A stretch of DNA of 64,000 nt. Origin: Micractinium sp. NFX-FRZ. Lineage: Eukaryota; Chlorophyta; Trebouxiophyceae; Chlorellales; Chlorellaceae. The stretch is from the NCBI GenBank assembly GCA_029339195.1, contig JAPTJF010000274.1, positions 1-64,000 on the forward strand. Reading direction: 5' to 3'. A program made the translations under genes and the position numbers. Below the pieces are notes generated by a model that was not told the DNA's origin, did not search any database, and worked only from the letters and a program-made list of their open reading frames with translations. Numbering within the stretch: position 1 is the stretch's first letter; every line of letters starts with the position of its first letter. This document shows positions 9,470 to 21,300 of this stretch, in pieces.

Positions 9470-10996
9470 ATGGAGGCCACAGTCAGCACCAGGTGCAGCG
9501 CACAGGCGCAGCAGCTGGCAGAGCAGGCGGCATGCTTGGCGGCGGAAGGGCAGTTTGGGGCAGCAGCCTCCCTTTTTGAGCAGGCACTGGCAGCAGACCC
9601 TCCGGGGGGCGCTGTTGTGCACGAGATGCTGGCGCAGTGCCGCATGGCAGCGGGCGATGACGAGGGGGCGTTCGTGGCAGCGACGGCAGCGGTGCAGGCA
9701 CGCCAGGGCTGGCGCCCCGCGCTGCCGACGCTGGGCCGCGCCGCCAGGAACACGGGGCGGCTGCGGGAGGCAGTTGCAGCGCTTGCTGAGTACCTGAAAG
9801 GTGGAACACGGGGACCAGGGGCGGCTGCAGCAGCGGTGGCACTGGCGGAGCAGGGCACTGCAGCAGGCAAAGCAGCAGCATCAGAGCCAGGAGCAACAGA
9901 GGCATCACAAGCAGCAGTAGAGGCAGCAGAGGCAGCAGCCACCGCCGCAGGAGCAGCAGAGGACGGCGCAGTTAAAGCCGGTGCAGCAGCGGGAGCAGAA
10001 GAGGGTGACGATGAGGAGGAGGAGGTGCGGCGGGAGCTAGCAGAAGTCCAGGATTTGCTGCAGCTGCAGCTGGGCCACCAGCTGGGCCTGCCTGGCCTGC
10101 GGCTGCTGGAGCGGCACGGCGCCGCAGCGGGGCCCGGCGGGGTGGTGTGGGAGGCCGGCGCCCTACTGGCATGGTTCCTGGTGCAGCAGGCCAGGGGACA
10201 GGGTAGCAGCAGCAGCAGCGGTGCCTGTGCCTGTGAGCGGCAGCCCACGGCAGGCGGCGGGGCAGACGGCAGTGCGGGCGACGCTGCCTGCCAGCTGTGT
10301 GCCACACAAGGCGGCAGCAGCCTGGGAGCCCAGCAGGCACCCTGCAGCAGCAGCGGCGGCGGCAGCCTGCTGCGCGGGTGCCGGGTGCTGGAGCTGGGGG
10401 CGGGGGGCACCGGCATTGTGGGCCTGGCAGCCGCCTGCCTGGGTGCGCACGTGACGGCCACCGACCTGCCAGCCGTGCTGCCGCAGCTGCAAGCGGCGGC
10501 GGCGCTGAACGCAGGCCTGGTGGCCGCAGCGGGCGGCAGCCTGAGGGCGGCAGCGCTGGACTGGCGCCAGCCGGATGCTGCTCTGCTGCAGCCGCCGGCG
10601 CCAGCTCAGCACGCGCCAGCTCAGCGCTACGACTGGGTGCTGGGTGCTGACCTGGCGTACAGCCTGGCGCCAGTGCAGCCGCTGGTTGCCACGATCGCAG
10701 CGGCGGCAGCAGCGGCAGCTACGTCGGCGCCCGCCAGCTGCGGCGCCGATGAGAGCGGCGGCAGCCGTGCTGGCAAGGGCACTGGGAGCAGCAGCAGCAG
10801 CAGCAGTACCAGAGGTACCACGCCCCTCAAGATCCTGATCTCCCACAAGCACCGGCATGACGATGTGGATGCAGCACTGCTGGGCCAGCTGCGGGCTGCC
10901 GGCCTGGGCCTGCGGGCTGTGCTGCGGGACACCGGCAGCCGCTGCACCGTATACGCAAACGATGCGGCAGCGGCCGCCCTGCGCGGCGCCAGCTAG
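9470..10996 (+). CDS. Family-16 (METTL21-like) methyltransferase with N-terminal TPR-like region
   Basis: Probable S-adenosylmethionine-dependent protein (lysine) methyltransferase, cytosolic or nuclear. It is a single 508-residue open frame, unusual beside its intron-rich neighbours. Residues 1-110 form helical repeats resembling TPRs (AACLAAEGQFGAAASLFEQA, then AVQARQGWRPALPTLGRAAR). Ala/Glu-rich linkers follow. The catalytic region has VWEAGALLAWFLVQQ, the SAM-binding loop VLELGAGGTGIVGLAAA near residue 305, the acidic turn VTATDLP, and the post-motif YDWVLGADLAYSLAPVQPLV. The family's usual length is about 200-300 residues, so this one is enlarged by the TPR-like part and by Gly/Ser/Ala insertions inside the catalytic domain. 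It starts only 59 bases after the preceding stop codon on the same strand. The substrate cannot be told. Confidence 0.8.
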   Translation: MEATVSTRCSAQAQQLAEQAACLAAEGQFGAAASLFEQALAADPPGGAVVHEMLAQCRMAAGDDEGAFVAATAAVQARQGWRPALPTLGRAARNTGRLREAVAALAEYLKGGTRGPGAAAAAVALAEQGTAAGKAAASEPGATEASQAAVEAAEAAATAAGAAEDGAVKAGAAAGAEEGDDEEEEVRRELAEVQDLLQLQLGHQLGLPGLRLLERHGAAAGPGGVVWEAGALLAWFLVQQARGQGSSSSSGACACERQPTAGGGADGSAGDAACQLCATQGGSSLGAQQAPCSSSGGGSLLRGCRVLELGAGGTGIVGLAAACLGAHVTATDLPAVLPQLQAAAALNAGLVAAAGGSLRAAALDWRQPDAALLQPPAPAQHAPAQRYDWVLGADLAYSLAPVQPLVATIAAAAAAAATSAPASCGADESGGSRAGKGTGSSSSSSSTRGTTPLKILISHKHRHDDVDAALLGQLRAAGLGLRAVLRDTGSRCTVYANDAAAAALRGAS

Positions 10997-11673
10997 CTGG
11001 CCTGCAGTGACGTGCCTGCAAGCGCCCTGCATGGCGCAGCTTGCTGGCCCCCAACGATGCCAGCAACTTGCGCCCTGGTTTCGGCGACAGCTGAGCGCCG
11101 GCTTGTACCATGCTCGTGTCTCACCCATGCACTGCACAGCCTTTCAATCTTGCATGCAACTTGACCACAGCGTGCCATGAGGAACCCAGGCCGCTCCTCT
11201 GCTTGAAAAATGGAACAACCCTCTTGTACAGGCCTCCCTTGCATGTGCCCCTCATGCCCGACTTGTAGCTTCTTGTTATTAAGCTGAGTGCGCGCAGAGC
11301 AGAGCAGGAGGGGAGGCGGGGTCAGCCCGTGCAGGAGGAGGAGGATTGGAGACAACAGACGGTGTGAAACAGTCAGGAGCATACAGGGGCAAGCAGGCAA
11401 GAAGGAGCGAGCAGGCGAGCAGGGAAACAGATGCAGCAGCAGCAGCAGCAGCAGGGGAAGGAATGGTGGGGCAGGATTTGCGGCACTTGTGGTGGCCCCA
11501 AGTGTGATCACACAGTCTCGCCACACAGGTGAGAGCACAGTGCAACCAGGCTACTGCCACCATTCGTGGCCAGCCGTGAGGACTGCGCTCCCCAGCCTGT
11601 TGGCCGGCTGGCCAGCACAGGCGTCTGGGGCCTCAGGTCGTCACAGGATCACTGCAGCGATCCAGCCCCCCCC
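10997..11673. other. Intergenic, convergent 3' ends
   Basis: Probable 3' untranslated sequence of the methyltransferase and glutaredoxin genes. It contains a short CAG tract near 11431-11455. No TGTAA was found for either strand and no gene is supported. Confidence 0.45.
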
Positions 11674-12969
11674 TCAGTCGTCCGCCTTCTTCACCCCCTC
11701 CAGCAGCGTCTTCAGCTCCCCCTTCTGGTGCATCTCGTGGAGAATGTCCGACCCGCCCACAAATTCGCCCTTCACAAAAATCTGCACGTGGCAGGAGGGG
11801 GGAGATGGAGAGGCAGGGGAGGGAGGGAGGGCTGGGTTTGGCGTATGGGCAGAGGTGGCGTGCGTCGGTCAGGAAGAGGGGCCGGGGCAGCAGGGCGCAG
11901 GGCTGAACAGGGCAGGTGGGCGCCCCGCAGGGCAGGGACACAGGGCAGCACCCTGCCCGCTAGCCCAGACCACCAGACCACACAACAACACTCCACTTCA
12001 CGTCACGTCAGCCATCACCCGCCCCGCTGCACTCTGCCTGCCCATACCTGCGGGATGGTGGGCCAGGCGGTGAACTTCTTGACGCCCTCCCTGACCTCTG
12101 GGTCTGCCAGCACGTTGCGCGAGCCGTACTCCACGCCTGGAAAGAAGAGAGGGGGTGAGGCGGGGCCGAATGAGAGGGGCGGCAGCAAGGCTCACGTGGG
12201 CGGGGGACGGACAGGCCAGGTTAAGGGGAGGCATGGTGTTGAGTTGCAGGGTTGGAAGCCGCAACGAGGAGCCCCGGCCTGGCAGCATCAGTGCAAACCT
12301 GTGTCCCCCCATGCGTGGCAGCAGCGATGCCAGTGCCAGCCAGGGAATGGGGGCCAGCAGGCTCCTCCTACTGTACCGCTAGCAGGCTCGCAGCCCAGGC
12401 CACCGTCCCTACCCACCGTAGAGGTTGAGAATGGCACAGGCCATGTTGCTAAAGCCGCACATGGGGGCCTGGGGCACGCCCTGCACAGCACGGCAGCAGC
12501 AGGAGAAAGGCGGGCGCATGAATGCTACGCTCCGACAGGCGGCCTCCGCCGCCTTCCCCACCCACCCAGTCCGCCCTCCTGCATTCCTCTGCCATCCACG
12601 CACACCCAGCCATCTCCCCACTTGCCTTCATGTAGATGAACACGTCGTGGCTGCTAATGTCCTTCTCGATCGTCGCCTCCACGTCGCCCGCAGGCGCCGC
12701 CTTGACCTGCGGCTTGAAGTCGTCGTGGCTGTCATCCGCGGTGCTCAGCTGCCGGGACGCCAGGGATCCACCTGCAGGGCGGGCCAATAGGTTGGCAGGA
12801 GCCGCGGTGAGGCAAACAGCGACGAGACAGCGTTAAAGAGTAGCGGGTAGCGGCGTGGCAGGGGTGCAGTTCCCCAGAGTTGCTCACCAACTCGCTGCAG
12901 CTGCGTCAGGCCGCCGGCACGTTGCGCCGCAGGCAAAAACTGCCGGGCGGAGGTGAGCAGGCGCTGCAT
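11674..12969 (-). CDS. Monothiol CGFS glutaredoxin (mitochondrial GRX5/GRXS15 type)
   Basis: Binds and passes on [2Fe-2S] clusters with glutathione; the mitochondrial members serve Fe-S assembly. Five exons on the minus strand: 12969-12888, 12771-12626, 12480-12417, 12136-12048 and 11781-11674, 162 residues. The first 35 or so residues ([20 protein letters not shown]) are basic and hydroxylated, like a mitochondrial presequence. The glutaredoxin fold follows with [18 protein letters not shown], the CGFS active site at 84-87, the glutathione-binding WPTIPQIF, and FVGGSDI. Length and order match the single-domain family. The second intron starts with GC (AAG then GCAAGT), one of several GC-AG introns in this window. 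A 264-base gap separates it from the divergent GET4 gene. Confidence 0.93.
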
Positions 12970-13233
12970 GGCGGGATGCGGGGCTGCAGGGGCACTGGAC
13001 GGTCACAGACACTATGTGGCAATCTGGGGCAGCCAGCAGCGGGCACAGAGCGCCCCTGTAAGGCAGCTGTGTAAGGGGTTTGCGGGATGCCAGCATGGAA
13101 GGGTTTCATGTGACTGGGGGAGGGTGCATCTGAAGCGCTGGGCCTGCTCAATTGCGACCGATCAAGCCACGACTTAGTGCAAAGTTGCGGATCGCGCCTT
13201 GAACTGCAGCGGGCAGGTGATCACCTTGTCAAT
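12970..13233. promoter_or_regulatory. Divergent promoter region, glutaredoxin / GET4
   Basis: 264 bases separate the start codons of the two divergent genes, so both promoters and 5' leaders must overlap or adjoin here. No recognised element stands out. Confidence 0.5.
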
Positions 13234-14963
13234 ATGGCGAGCAGCGGCACGCAGAAGGTGAGCTGCAGTCAACTTCCAGCATTATCAGCTTTTCGGATGC
13301 TTGACTGTCGCGGTGTTGGGCGCCGCACCCTTTGGGCCATCTGGAAGCGCCCACGGCTTGTCTAGAGGCCTGTGCGGCCTCTGGGCGGCTTCATGAGCAT
13401 GGGAAATGACTTTGGGTAGACATGGAGACCGCCCACAGGCGCTCGCCGGCAGTGGCACTGCGCCGCTGCCGCCGACGCCGCTGGCCAGCTGCCAAAGCGC
13501 TCTCCTGCCCAACCCTGCTGCCCCCGCTCCTGGTCACCCACGCCCAGGTGCTGCGCAAGCTGGAGGCGTCGCTGGCTGCAGGGCAGTTTTATGAGGCACA
13601 CGAGATGTTCAAGACGGTGTACTACCGGCACCGTGCTCGGGGCCAGGCGGTGCAGAGCTACGAGCTATGCCAGGTCGGTGGGACTGCTGCCGGGAGGACT
13701 GGCTGCCTGGCTGCCGAACATGTTGGCAATACCGGTGCATGCCAAGGGCTGTGCTGTGCTGGCGCCAGCAATCCAGCTCACCAGACCCTGCCTGCCTTGC
13801 CCGCCCACCCCGTCTCGCCACGCAAGCCGCCACCCGACCCAGCCACCCCACCCCGCCTGCACCCCCGCCGCCGCCCCTGCAGGAGGGCGCGCGGTTGCAG
13901 CTGCAGCAGGGGCAGCTGAACTGCGGGCTGGAGCTGTGCCTGCTGCTGGTGGAGGCGTACACAACAGACAAGCTGGCCCCCAGCGACGAGGCGGTGGGGT
14001 GCATCCTGGCACTAGTGGATGCCTTCCCACGGCAGGGCCGTGCTGAGGGCCAGGATCCGCCTGTGGAGGAGTGCAGCCGCTTTGTGTCGGCGGCGGTCAA
14101 GTGGCTGCGAGGGTGAGCTGTGTGCGGGGTGGGGAAGGGGAGGGAGGGCCCGGGCCGGCGGGTGTGGGAGTACGTGCGTGCAGCGGTTTGCGGTCCGGTG
14201 CTTAAACGGGCGTGTTGATGGTTTGGGGCAGCCAGGGAGTGGCTTTACTGCTGGCGGCTTGCAGGTGGCTGCCAACCTTGCCCCCGCACTGCTGGCCTGC
14301 TGGTTGATGCTCGAGGGCAGGCAGTGCACGGCGCTCACTTCATTTCTCGACTTGCTCACCTGCCCCCGAGGCTGCACCCCTCGCCCACTGTGCAGGGCGG
14401 GCGATTGGCAGCACGAGGCGGCAGTGGAGGGGCGGCTGGCAGCATATGCAACGGAGAGCCTGGGCTGGCAGGGCCTGGGCTTTGCGCTGCCCCACTACGC
14501 GCGCGCGGGCGATGCGGGCGCCATGGCGGCGGCAGTGGCAGCGGCAGCAGCGCACGGGCGGCCCGATGAAGAGGACTTGTTTGTGGCACGGGCAGCGCTA
14601 ACAATGGCGGCATCACGGCCGCCGCCGGGGACGCCGCCGGGCGCGGCAGCGACGCAGCTGGCGGCGGCGCGCGAGGTGGTTGCTGGCTATGCTGCTGCAG
14701 CTGGGCGCCAGCTTCCTGACACGCCGCTGCTGCACTTTGTGGGGTTTCTGCTCGAGGCGTTGGCACGGCGGTCTGCTGAGCTGGCAGACATGCTGACAGA
14801 GCACTACGGTGCCAGCCTGGCACGTGACCCCGAGCTGCTGCCCCTGATACGCCGGTGCCGGGGGCAGTACCTTCCTGCGGCGCCGCCCTTTGGCGGCGGC
14901 GGCGGCATGGGTGGGCTGCTGGAAATGATGGGCAGCATGCTGGCCCCGCCTGCGGGCGCGTGA
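13234..14963 (+). CDS. GET4: GET4 / TRC35 homologue (DUF410)
   Basis: Cytosolic adaptor that hands tail-anchored membrane proteins to the GET3 ATPase for insertion into the ER. Four exons: 13234-13257, 13548-13673, 13883-14112 and 14396-14963, 315 residues. The first exon codes only MASSGTQK. The family block follows: LEASLAAGQFYEAHEMFKTV and YYRRH-like YYRHRARGQ, then helical repeats through CGLELCLLLVEAYTTD, SLGWQGLGFALPHYARAGD and DTPLLHFVGFLLEALARRS. The C-terminus ends in a Gly-rich MGGLLEMMGSMLAPP tail. Length is close to the yeast and human proteins. The helix-repeat pattern and the YEAHEM motif make the call firm. The short first exon is fixed by phase and by the lack of another in-frame ATG near exon 2. 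Confidence 0.88.
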
Positions 14964-14974
14964 GCGCACGGCGC

Positions 14975-14995
14975 TGTAACATACCTTCTTTGTAA
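14975..14995 (+). promoter_or_regulatory. Putative polyadenylation signals TGTAA x2 (GET4)
   Basis: TGTAA occurs at 14975-14979 and again at 14991-14995, 12 and 28 bases after the GET4 stop codon. This implies a very short 3' untranslated region if used. Confidence 0.5.
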
Positions 14996-15382
14996 CATGA
15001 TACAACAACACAACAGTGTGGGGCAGGCAGTCCAGATGGTCAGCAGTGCTGGCAGTGCGCTGTCCTTCTGTGACCTATCTCGCCGCCGCCAGCCGGGCTG
15101 GTCGACCCGCCCGCACAGCAACCCTATCTCCAGCCCAGAGGCTGCCAGACTGAGTGGTGGGCATTCAAACACAACAACGTTATTACTGGCATCTGTGTGC
15201 GCTGCAGACAGCTCCCCAGCCCCTCAAACCCAGCCCCTCAAACCCAGCAGCGAAGCGGAGCGTCGGACGTTGGCCTACCGGCCTGCACCCATCGCTGGAG
15301 CTTCTAGCTTCGGTTCCCTGCATGTGTGGCGGCTGCTAGAGGCCCGCGGAGCTCCACCCGACAGCCCACGGCGCCACCCGGC
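14996..15382. other. Intergenic / MRS2 leader
   Basis: Upstream region and 5' leader of the MRS2-type gene. CCCCTCAAACCCAGC is repeated in tandem near 15220-15250. No gene is supported. Confidence 0.4.
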
Positions 15383-18300
15383 ATGCAGCAGGCTGCTGCG
15401 CCTCTGGCGCTGGCCTGCCGCGGCGGAGGCGGCGTCCCGGGCGTACCCCTGCGATGGGGAGCGGAGCGCAGCCCGGCCCAGCGCGCCCCACTGCAGCGGC
15501 ACTGCCCGCTCTTCCGCCGCCGCCGCCGGCCCGCCTCCGACCTCGCGTGCCGCACGCTGGAGCAGGGCCGCCTGCTGCACCTGGGCGGCGGGGGCAGCGG
15601 CCTGCTGGCCTTCCAGCCCTCCTCGCCGGGCGGCCAGGGCGCCGAGCCAGCCAACGGCCTCGACGAAATGAACGTCTCAGGCTTCCTGGCGCAAGCCAAT
15701 GCGGTCAACGCCGCTGCAGCCGCCGCCGCAGCCGGCGGTGCCAGCACTCGCGGCCTGCCCAAGGAGACGTTCCAGCAGCTGCGCCAGGCGGTGCTGACCA
15801 GCCTGGATCTGACAGACAATGCGGAGCACACGGTGGACTATGAGGATGGGAGTGCTGAGCTGGCGGAGGACATTTTGCTGGAGAGCTGCCCCTCTGCCAA
15901 GGAGGTCGGCAAGAGCGTGTTCGAGGTGCGGCAGGGGATTTGGCGTTCGCTTTGGTGCTGGGTGGCGGCTGTTGGCCGGCGGCGGCATGCTGGGTGCTGC
16001 AGCGTGCTGGTGGCTGTTGCTGCCTGCCTGCTGTTGCTGCCGTGCTGGTAATGTGGGCGGCCAGTGCGGCATGCGGGTAGTTGGCAGGGCAGGCAGTGCG
16101 GCAGGCAGTTCGGCGTGCGTCACCTTTTTGGGCATGAGATGTGCAGTGGTAGAGCAGTGACTGGCAGGGCAGTTTTGAAATCGTCGTCTGTCGCGCGAGT
16201 TGTCCCTGCTACCGCCCTGCCCGGCACTGGTGCTCCTTCAGCGCCGCCTGCCTCATGCCTGCTGCTGCCTTGTTGCCATGCCCAACCCGTCCACCGCCTC
16301 GCCGCATGCACGCAGACGTTGCGCATCGACCAAGCTGGCAAGACGCGGCGCGTGTATGTGCGGCGGCGCGACTTGATCCGGGCCCACGGGTTGCAGCCGC
16401 GTGACCTACGGCGGGTGGACCCCTCCCTGAGGTGCGCCTGCTGCAGGCTGTGCTATGCTGCAGGGCAAGGGCGGGGCAGGGGTCGTCGACACGCTGCTGC
16501 CTTTGCAGCCTGCCGTGGCAGAGTGCAGCGGATGCGGGAGGAGGGGCGGGTGCTGCCCCGCCAGTGGCGCAGGCAGGGGTGGGCCTCCCGACGGTGGCCT
16601 GCCTGCCCGCCTGGTTGCCACCTCACAACTGATGCTGTCGCATGCTGCTGCAATGACGCACCCTTTTGCTTCTCATGCCGCGCCTCCCGCCCTGCCGTCT
16701 CCCTGCCGCCCCTGCCCCCCTGTTGCTCTGCAGCCCCACCAAGGTCAGAAGGTCGATAGAACCCTGAAACCCAAAGTTGTGTGGGTCCCCTCCCTGCCGC
16801 CCCTGTCCCGCTGTTGCTGTGCAGCCCCACCAAGGTGTCCCCCAGCGTCACCATCAAGGAGGAGTGCGTGCTGCTCAACATTGGCGGCGTGCGCGCTGTG
16901 GTCACCGAGGACAAGTGCCTGCTCTTTGAGCCCGGCTCACCCTCCTCCCGCAAGTTCCTGGAGATTGTGATGCCCAAGATCCAGGCGGCAGGTGGGGCGC
17001 ACAGTGCAACTAGGCTGGGCATGGTTGCGACTGGAAGGAGTATGTTCAGAGGGATTGCGATCAGGGGTGGGGAGGCGCTGGTTGCATGTTGATAGAGAGG
17101 CGGTTGCGTGGACCAAGATACAGCCGGCGAGGCTGCGGGACGGTTGTGAATGGGTTGCGCAAGCCGGAGAGTGCATGGCACAAGGATGGGTAGCAGGCGT
17201 GCAGTGTGGGGGGACAGCCTCGCCTCGACCTCTCCCCCTCACCCCATCCCCCGTCTGCACCCCCCACCCCCCACCTGCCCCCTGCAGTGGCGGCCAACCA
17301 GCGGCGTGCGGTGATGAAGGGCTTGCGAGCATCGGGCACTGTCAGCGGCGACGGCTCTGACGTCATGAATGCAACCATGGAGATTGAGGGGGACTATTAT
17401 GGTGGGGATGAGGGGAGGGAGGGAGGGGGTGGGGGCAGAGCAGTCGTTCGCGGGGGGAGTGGCGGAGGGAGGGAGGGAGAAGGCCACTCCGGAGGGACGT
17501 CCAGACAGCACATGTGCTCCGTTAGGCCTCGCGGGATGTCTCTGTTGTTGATTACCCCGAGCTGCTCCCTGTGCCTGCGATTCATCTGTGATCGCCTCGC
17601 CTGCCCTCGATTGCCACTCCCGCCCTCTTCGCGCGCCGGCATGTTTGGGCACCTTGAACGCGTCACCATACCAGCTTGCCTCTCCCATCAAACAGCAAAG
17701 CATTTTGACTGCTGACTTACACCATCACTCAAACACACACACACGCGCACACACACACGCATGTGTCCCTGTCCTGCCCCGCAGGCAGCGGCTCGTTTGA
17801 GGACGAGCGCATCTTCCCTTTTGAGCTGGAGATGCTGGAGGGGGCGCTGATGGTGGCCACGGGTGGGTGGGCGGGCGGGTGCGGTACGTGCACGCACCAT
17901 GGCACTGCAAGTTGATGGTGGCCACGGGTGGGTGGGTGGGTGCACACGGCACTGCAGGTGCAGCGCTGGTGGTGGCCACCCGGCAGGTGGGCGGGTGCGT
18001 GGGGTAGTGCATGCAGCAAGGCGCTGCAGGTTGCAGTGTTGGTGGTTGCTCACTGAGTGCCGGGCAGCGGGGGCACTGAGGGCGGCTGCGGTTGGGTGGG
18101 CGCAGGGGTGTATGCTGCCGCACATCAGCTGCAATGCTGTGCGGACGTGGAGTTGTACAGCTGCAGTACTGAACCGTTTTGACAGCGGGGGGGATGTGGG
18201 GGGGGGCGCAGCCCCCACCACCCTGGAAATTTTGGTTCGCCACCCCGCTCATTCATCACATCTTATAAGGGGGGACGCTTGTGGAGCTGTACGGTTGTGG

Positions 18301-21300
18301 AGCTGGTGGCCGCCCACCCCTGGCACCCTTTGTTGTTTGCTGAACCTACTCGTCTCCCGCCCGTACCCGTACCCGCTCCCCTCCCCCCTCCTGGTGCAGG
18401 CAAGCTGGATGCTGAGCTTGTGGCCGCCACGCGGCGGGTGTCGGGCATGCTGCAGAAGCTGCCCCGTGAGATCACCCCCGTCAATCTGGAGGAGCTTCGG
18501 CGGGTGAAGCAGCTGCTGGTGGAGCTGGAGAGCAAGGCGGAGAACATGCGGTGAGGCGCAGCGGGGGTGGGTGGCTGTGCTTTGTGTGGGGGTGGTGGAG
18601 CGAGCATGCCCGCACACCATGAGCGCAGGCTGGCTGTGCTTTGTGTGGGAGTGGTGGAGCGTGGTGGCGTGAGCATTCTAGCACCCCGCGGTTGTCCTGC
18701 TTGCGACTGTGGCGGGCGTGGGTTGAGGCAGGTGAGGCAGCTGTTGGTAAGGCGAAAACGTGGGGTGACGCGCAGGGGGTGGGGGCCAGCGCTGCGCGCA
18801 AGCGTCATTTGGGGTGGGTGTCTGTGCTGCGCGCGAGCGTCATTTGGGCATGCCAGCACGCCGTGGGCTGTGATGTGCACCGCGTGTTGCAAACGGGGTT
18901 GAGACGCCTGAGGCAGCTACTGCCAGCCCCTCGTTCCCTCCTTTTACTCATTGCAACCTGCTGCCCCACCCCACCTCCTGCGCCCGCAGCGACCTGCTGG
19001 AGGAGCTGATGGACGACGAGGAGGAGTTCATCCAGCTCAACCTGTCGTCCCGCCCCAAGCGCGAGGAGAAGCGGAAGCAGCGGGAGCGGGAGCGGCTGGA
19101 GCGGGAGATGGAGCGGGAGGCGCGGGAGCGGGATGCGGGTGGGTGCTGTTGTGGTGGCAGCAAGGGGCAGCCTGCGCTTGCATGTCATTTCCGTTCCATG
19201 CGGAAATGGGCAGGCGGCGAGGAAGCGGGACGCGGGTGGTGTGGATGCGGTGGCAGGAAGGGGCAGCGGCGGTTGCATGTCTATAGCGTGCGCACATGAG
19301 GTCCAAGAGCGGGTAGAACGGGAGGTGCGGGTGGCCACAGCCTGGGGCAGTGTGCTTTGTGTGCGGCATGGCGGCAGTCTGGCCTTTGTGAGTGTGTGTG
19401 TAGGTGTGGATGGATAAAGGGCAGGCGGCGGGGCTGCATCGACCGCCCCTCCTGCCGCCCGCCCCTGCGTGCACGTCTGCATCCCACCCCGCCTCCGCCG
19501 CCCGCCTGCCCGACCCGCCTGTCTTCAGACCGCTCCATGCGGAGTGTAGACGGGCTTCCCTCCAGCACAGGCGCCGCCACCGCCGACGGCCTGCCCGGCG
19601 GCGCCGCTGGCAGCACCGACGGCCGCGGCGCGGCGCGGCGCAAGCCCTCTGCGCGCAGCGACCGCATCGCGCAGCTGCGGCAGCGCGTGGGGGAGGATGG
19701 GCAGAAGGGGGCCGAGGAGGACGATGGGGGGTACCAGGATGCGCAGGACGCGCTTGAGGAGATGCAGGAAGAGGTGGGTGTGGCTTGGGGATTGGGTGGA
19801 GCGCGCCTGCCTGCATAGCACGGCGCCCAGCAGGGGTAGGAGAGTGGAGATGGGCGAGGGAGGGAGTCCTACGCTGGATGAGGAAGACGGGCTCACAGCG
19901 CATGTATGTGCCCCCACCCCCAACACACTGCGTACGCGCCCTGAATCCCCTGCTTGCCTGGCGCTTGCGCGGGGGGGGGAGGGTGAGGAGCGTGGGCCGG
20001 GGAAGGTGGATTCCTGTTCATCGTCGCTAGTTTCCCCCGTTTTCCTTCCCTTCTTCTGCGGGTGCATTCTGGATAGCAAACCTTTGATTTGCTTCGCTCC
20101 TTGTGTGCCCCCCGCAGGAGGACGAGGAGCGTGAGCTGGAGGAGGTGGAGGACCTGCTGGAGTACTACCTGCAGAGGGCGGCCAACACGCAGGTGGGGGT
20201 CAAACACGCAGGCGGGGTCCTCGCTTTGCCATGCAGGCGGGTGGGGCGGGGGCTTCCTTGTGCAGTCGTGCTTGGGATGATGGTGGGCAGGGCGGCTGTG
20301 ACTGCACACATGGCGGGCCTGCGGCAGGCAGCCAGCTGCCCTGCCTGGAGGTCGCCTGCCAGCATTTGGGCAGGGGAGCCTTGCAGCACCTTGCTTGCTG
20401 CGGCGGGGACGGCATCATGCCCCCGTGCCGTGCACGCCACCACCCACCCAGGCACACACACAGCAACCCGTGTGTCCTGTCCCGCCCTCCCCCCTGCCCC
20501 ACCGCAGAGCGAGGCGGAGCGACTGCTGGCAGGGGCGCGTGACTTAGAGGAGTCCATCGGGGTGTCGCTCAGCGCGCGGCGCTTTGAGGTACGTGAGCTC
20601 AGCGGGTGCCGTGGGTGTGGGCGCTGTGGCAGTGTCTGCAGGCTGGCGGGTGGGCATGCGCGGTGGCTGGCTGGATGGGCGTGCTGCTGCAGCTGCTGCT
20701 GCTGCTGCTGCCCATCGCTGCCGCTGCCCACTTTACCCGCCGCCTGGGTGAGTGCCGGACTAGAGCACTGAACCTGCCGCCGGGCCGCTGCCAGTGTAAT
20801 ACCTGCCACAGCCGCCACTGGCAAGACACCATCCAGTTTACCTAACCTGCTTGCCTGGCTGCAGGTCAACCGCCTGGAGCTGCTGCTGTCCATTGCCTCG
20901 TTTGCGGCCGCGCTGGGCGCCATGGTTGCGGGCATCTTTGGCATGAACCTGCGCAGGTGGGCCGGGTGTACTCCTACGCTCCTCTTGCGCTTGATTTGTG
21001 CTCAATTGAGGGCCAGGAAGGTAGAGGGTGCGACTCCTGTGGGCTGCGGCCGCCTGCCTGCTCGCCTTCCTGACGCCTCCCGCCCGCCGATCCCCGCCGC
21101 TGATCCCCTGCCGCCGCCGATCCCCTGCCCCCCGCTCCCCTGCCTGCCCCCGCCCCCTCCCCTGCAGCACGCTTGAGATGAGCGTGATTGGGTTCTGGGG
21201 CACCACGGGCATGATCATACTGGGGTCCTACTGGGTGAGTGGGGCGGGGGTGAGGGGGCGCCAGCAGGGCGTGCCAGCAGGGCAGGGAAGCGCCAGCGCC

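Noticed and set aside
16734..16750. Alternative acceptor for MRS2 exon 3 at 16734 as the real exon start
   Set aside because: Using it would bring a different frame ahead of SPTKVSPSVTIKEE. The acceptor at 16825 keeps phase and the conserved VLLNIGGVRAVVT block.
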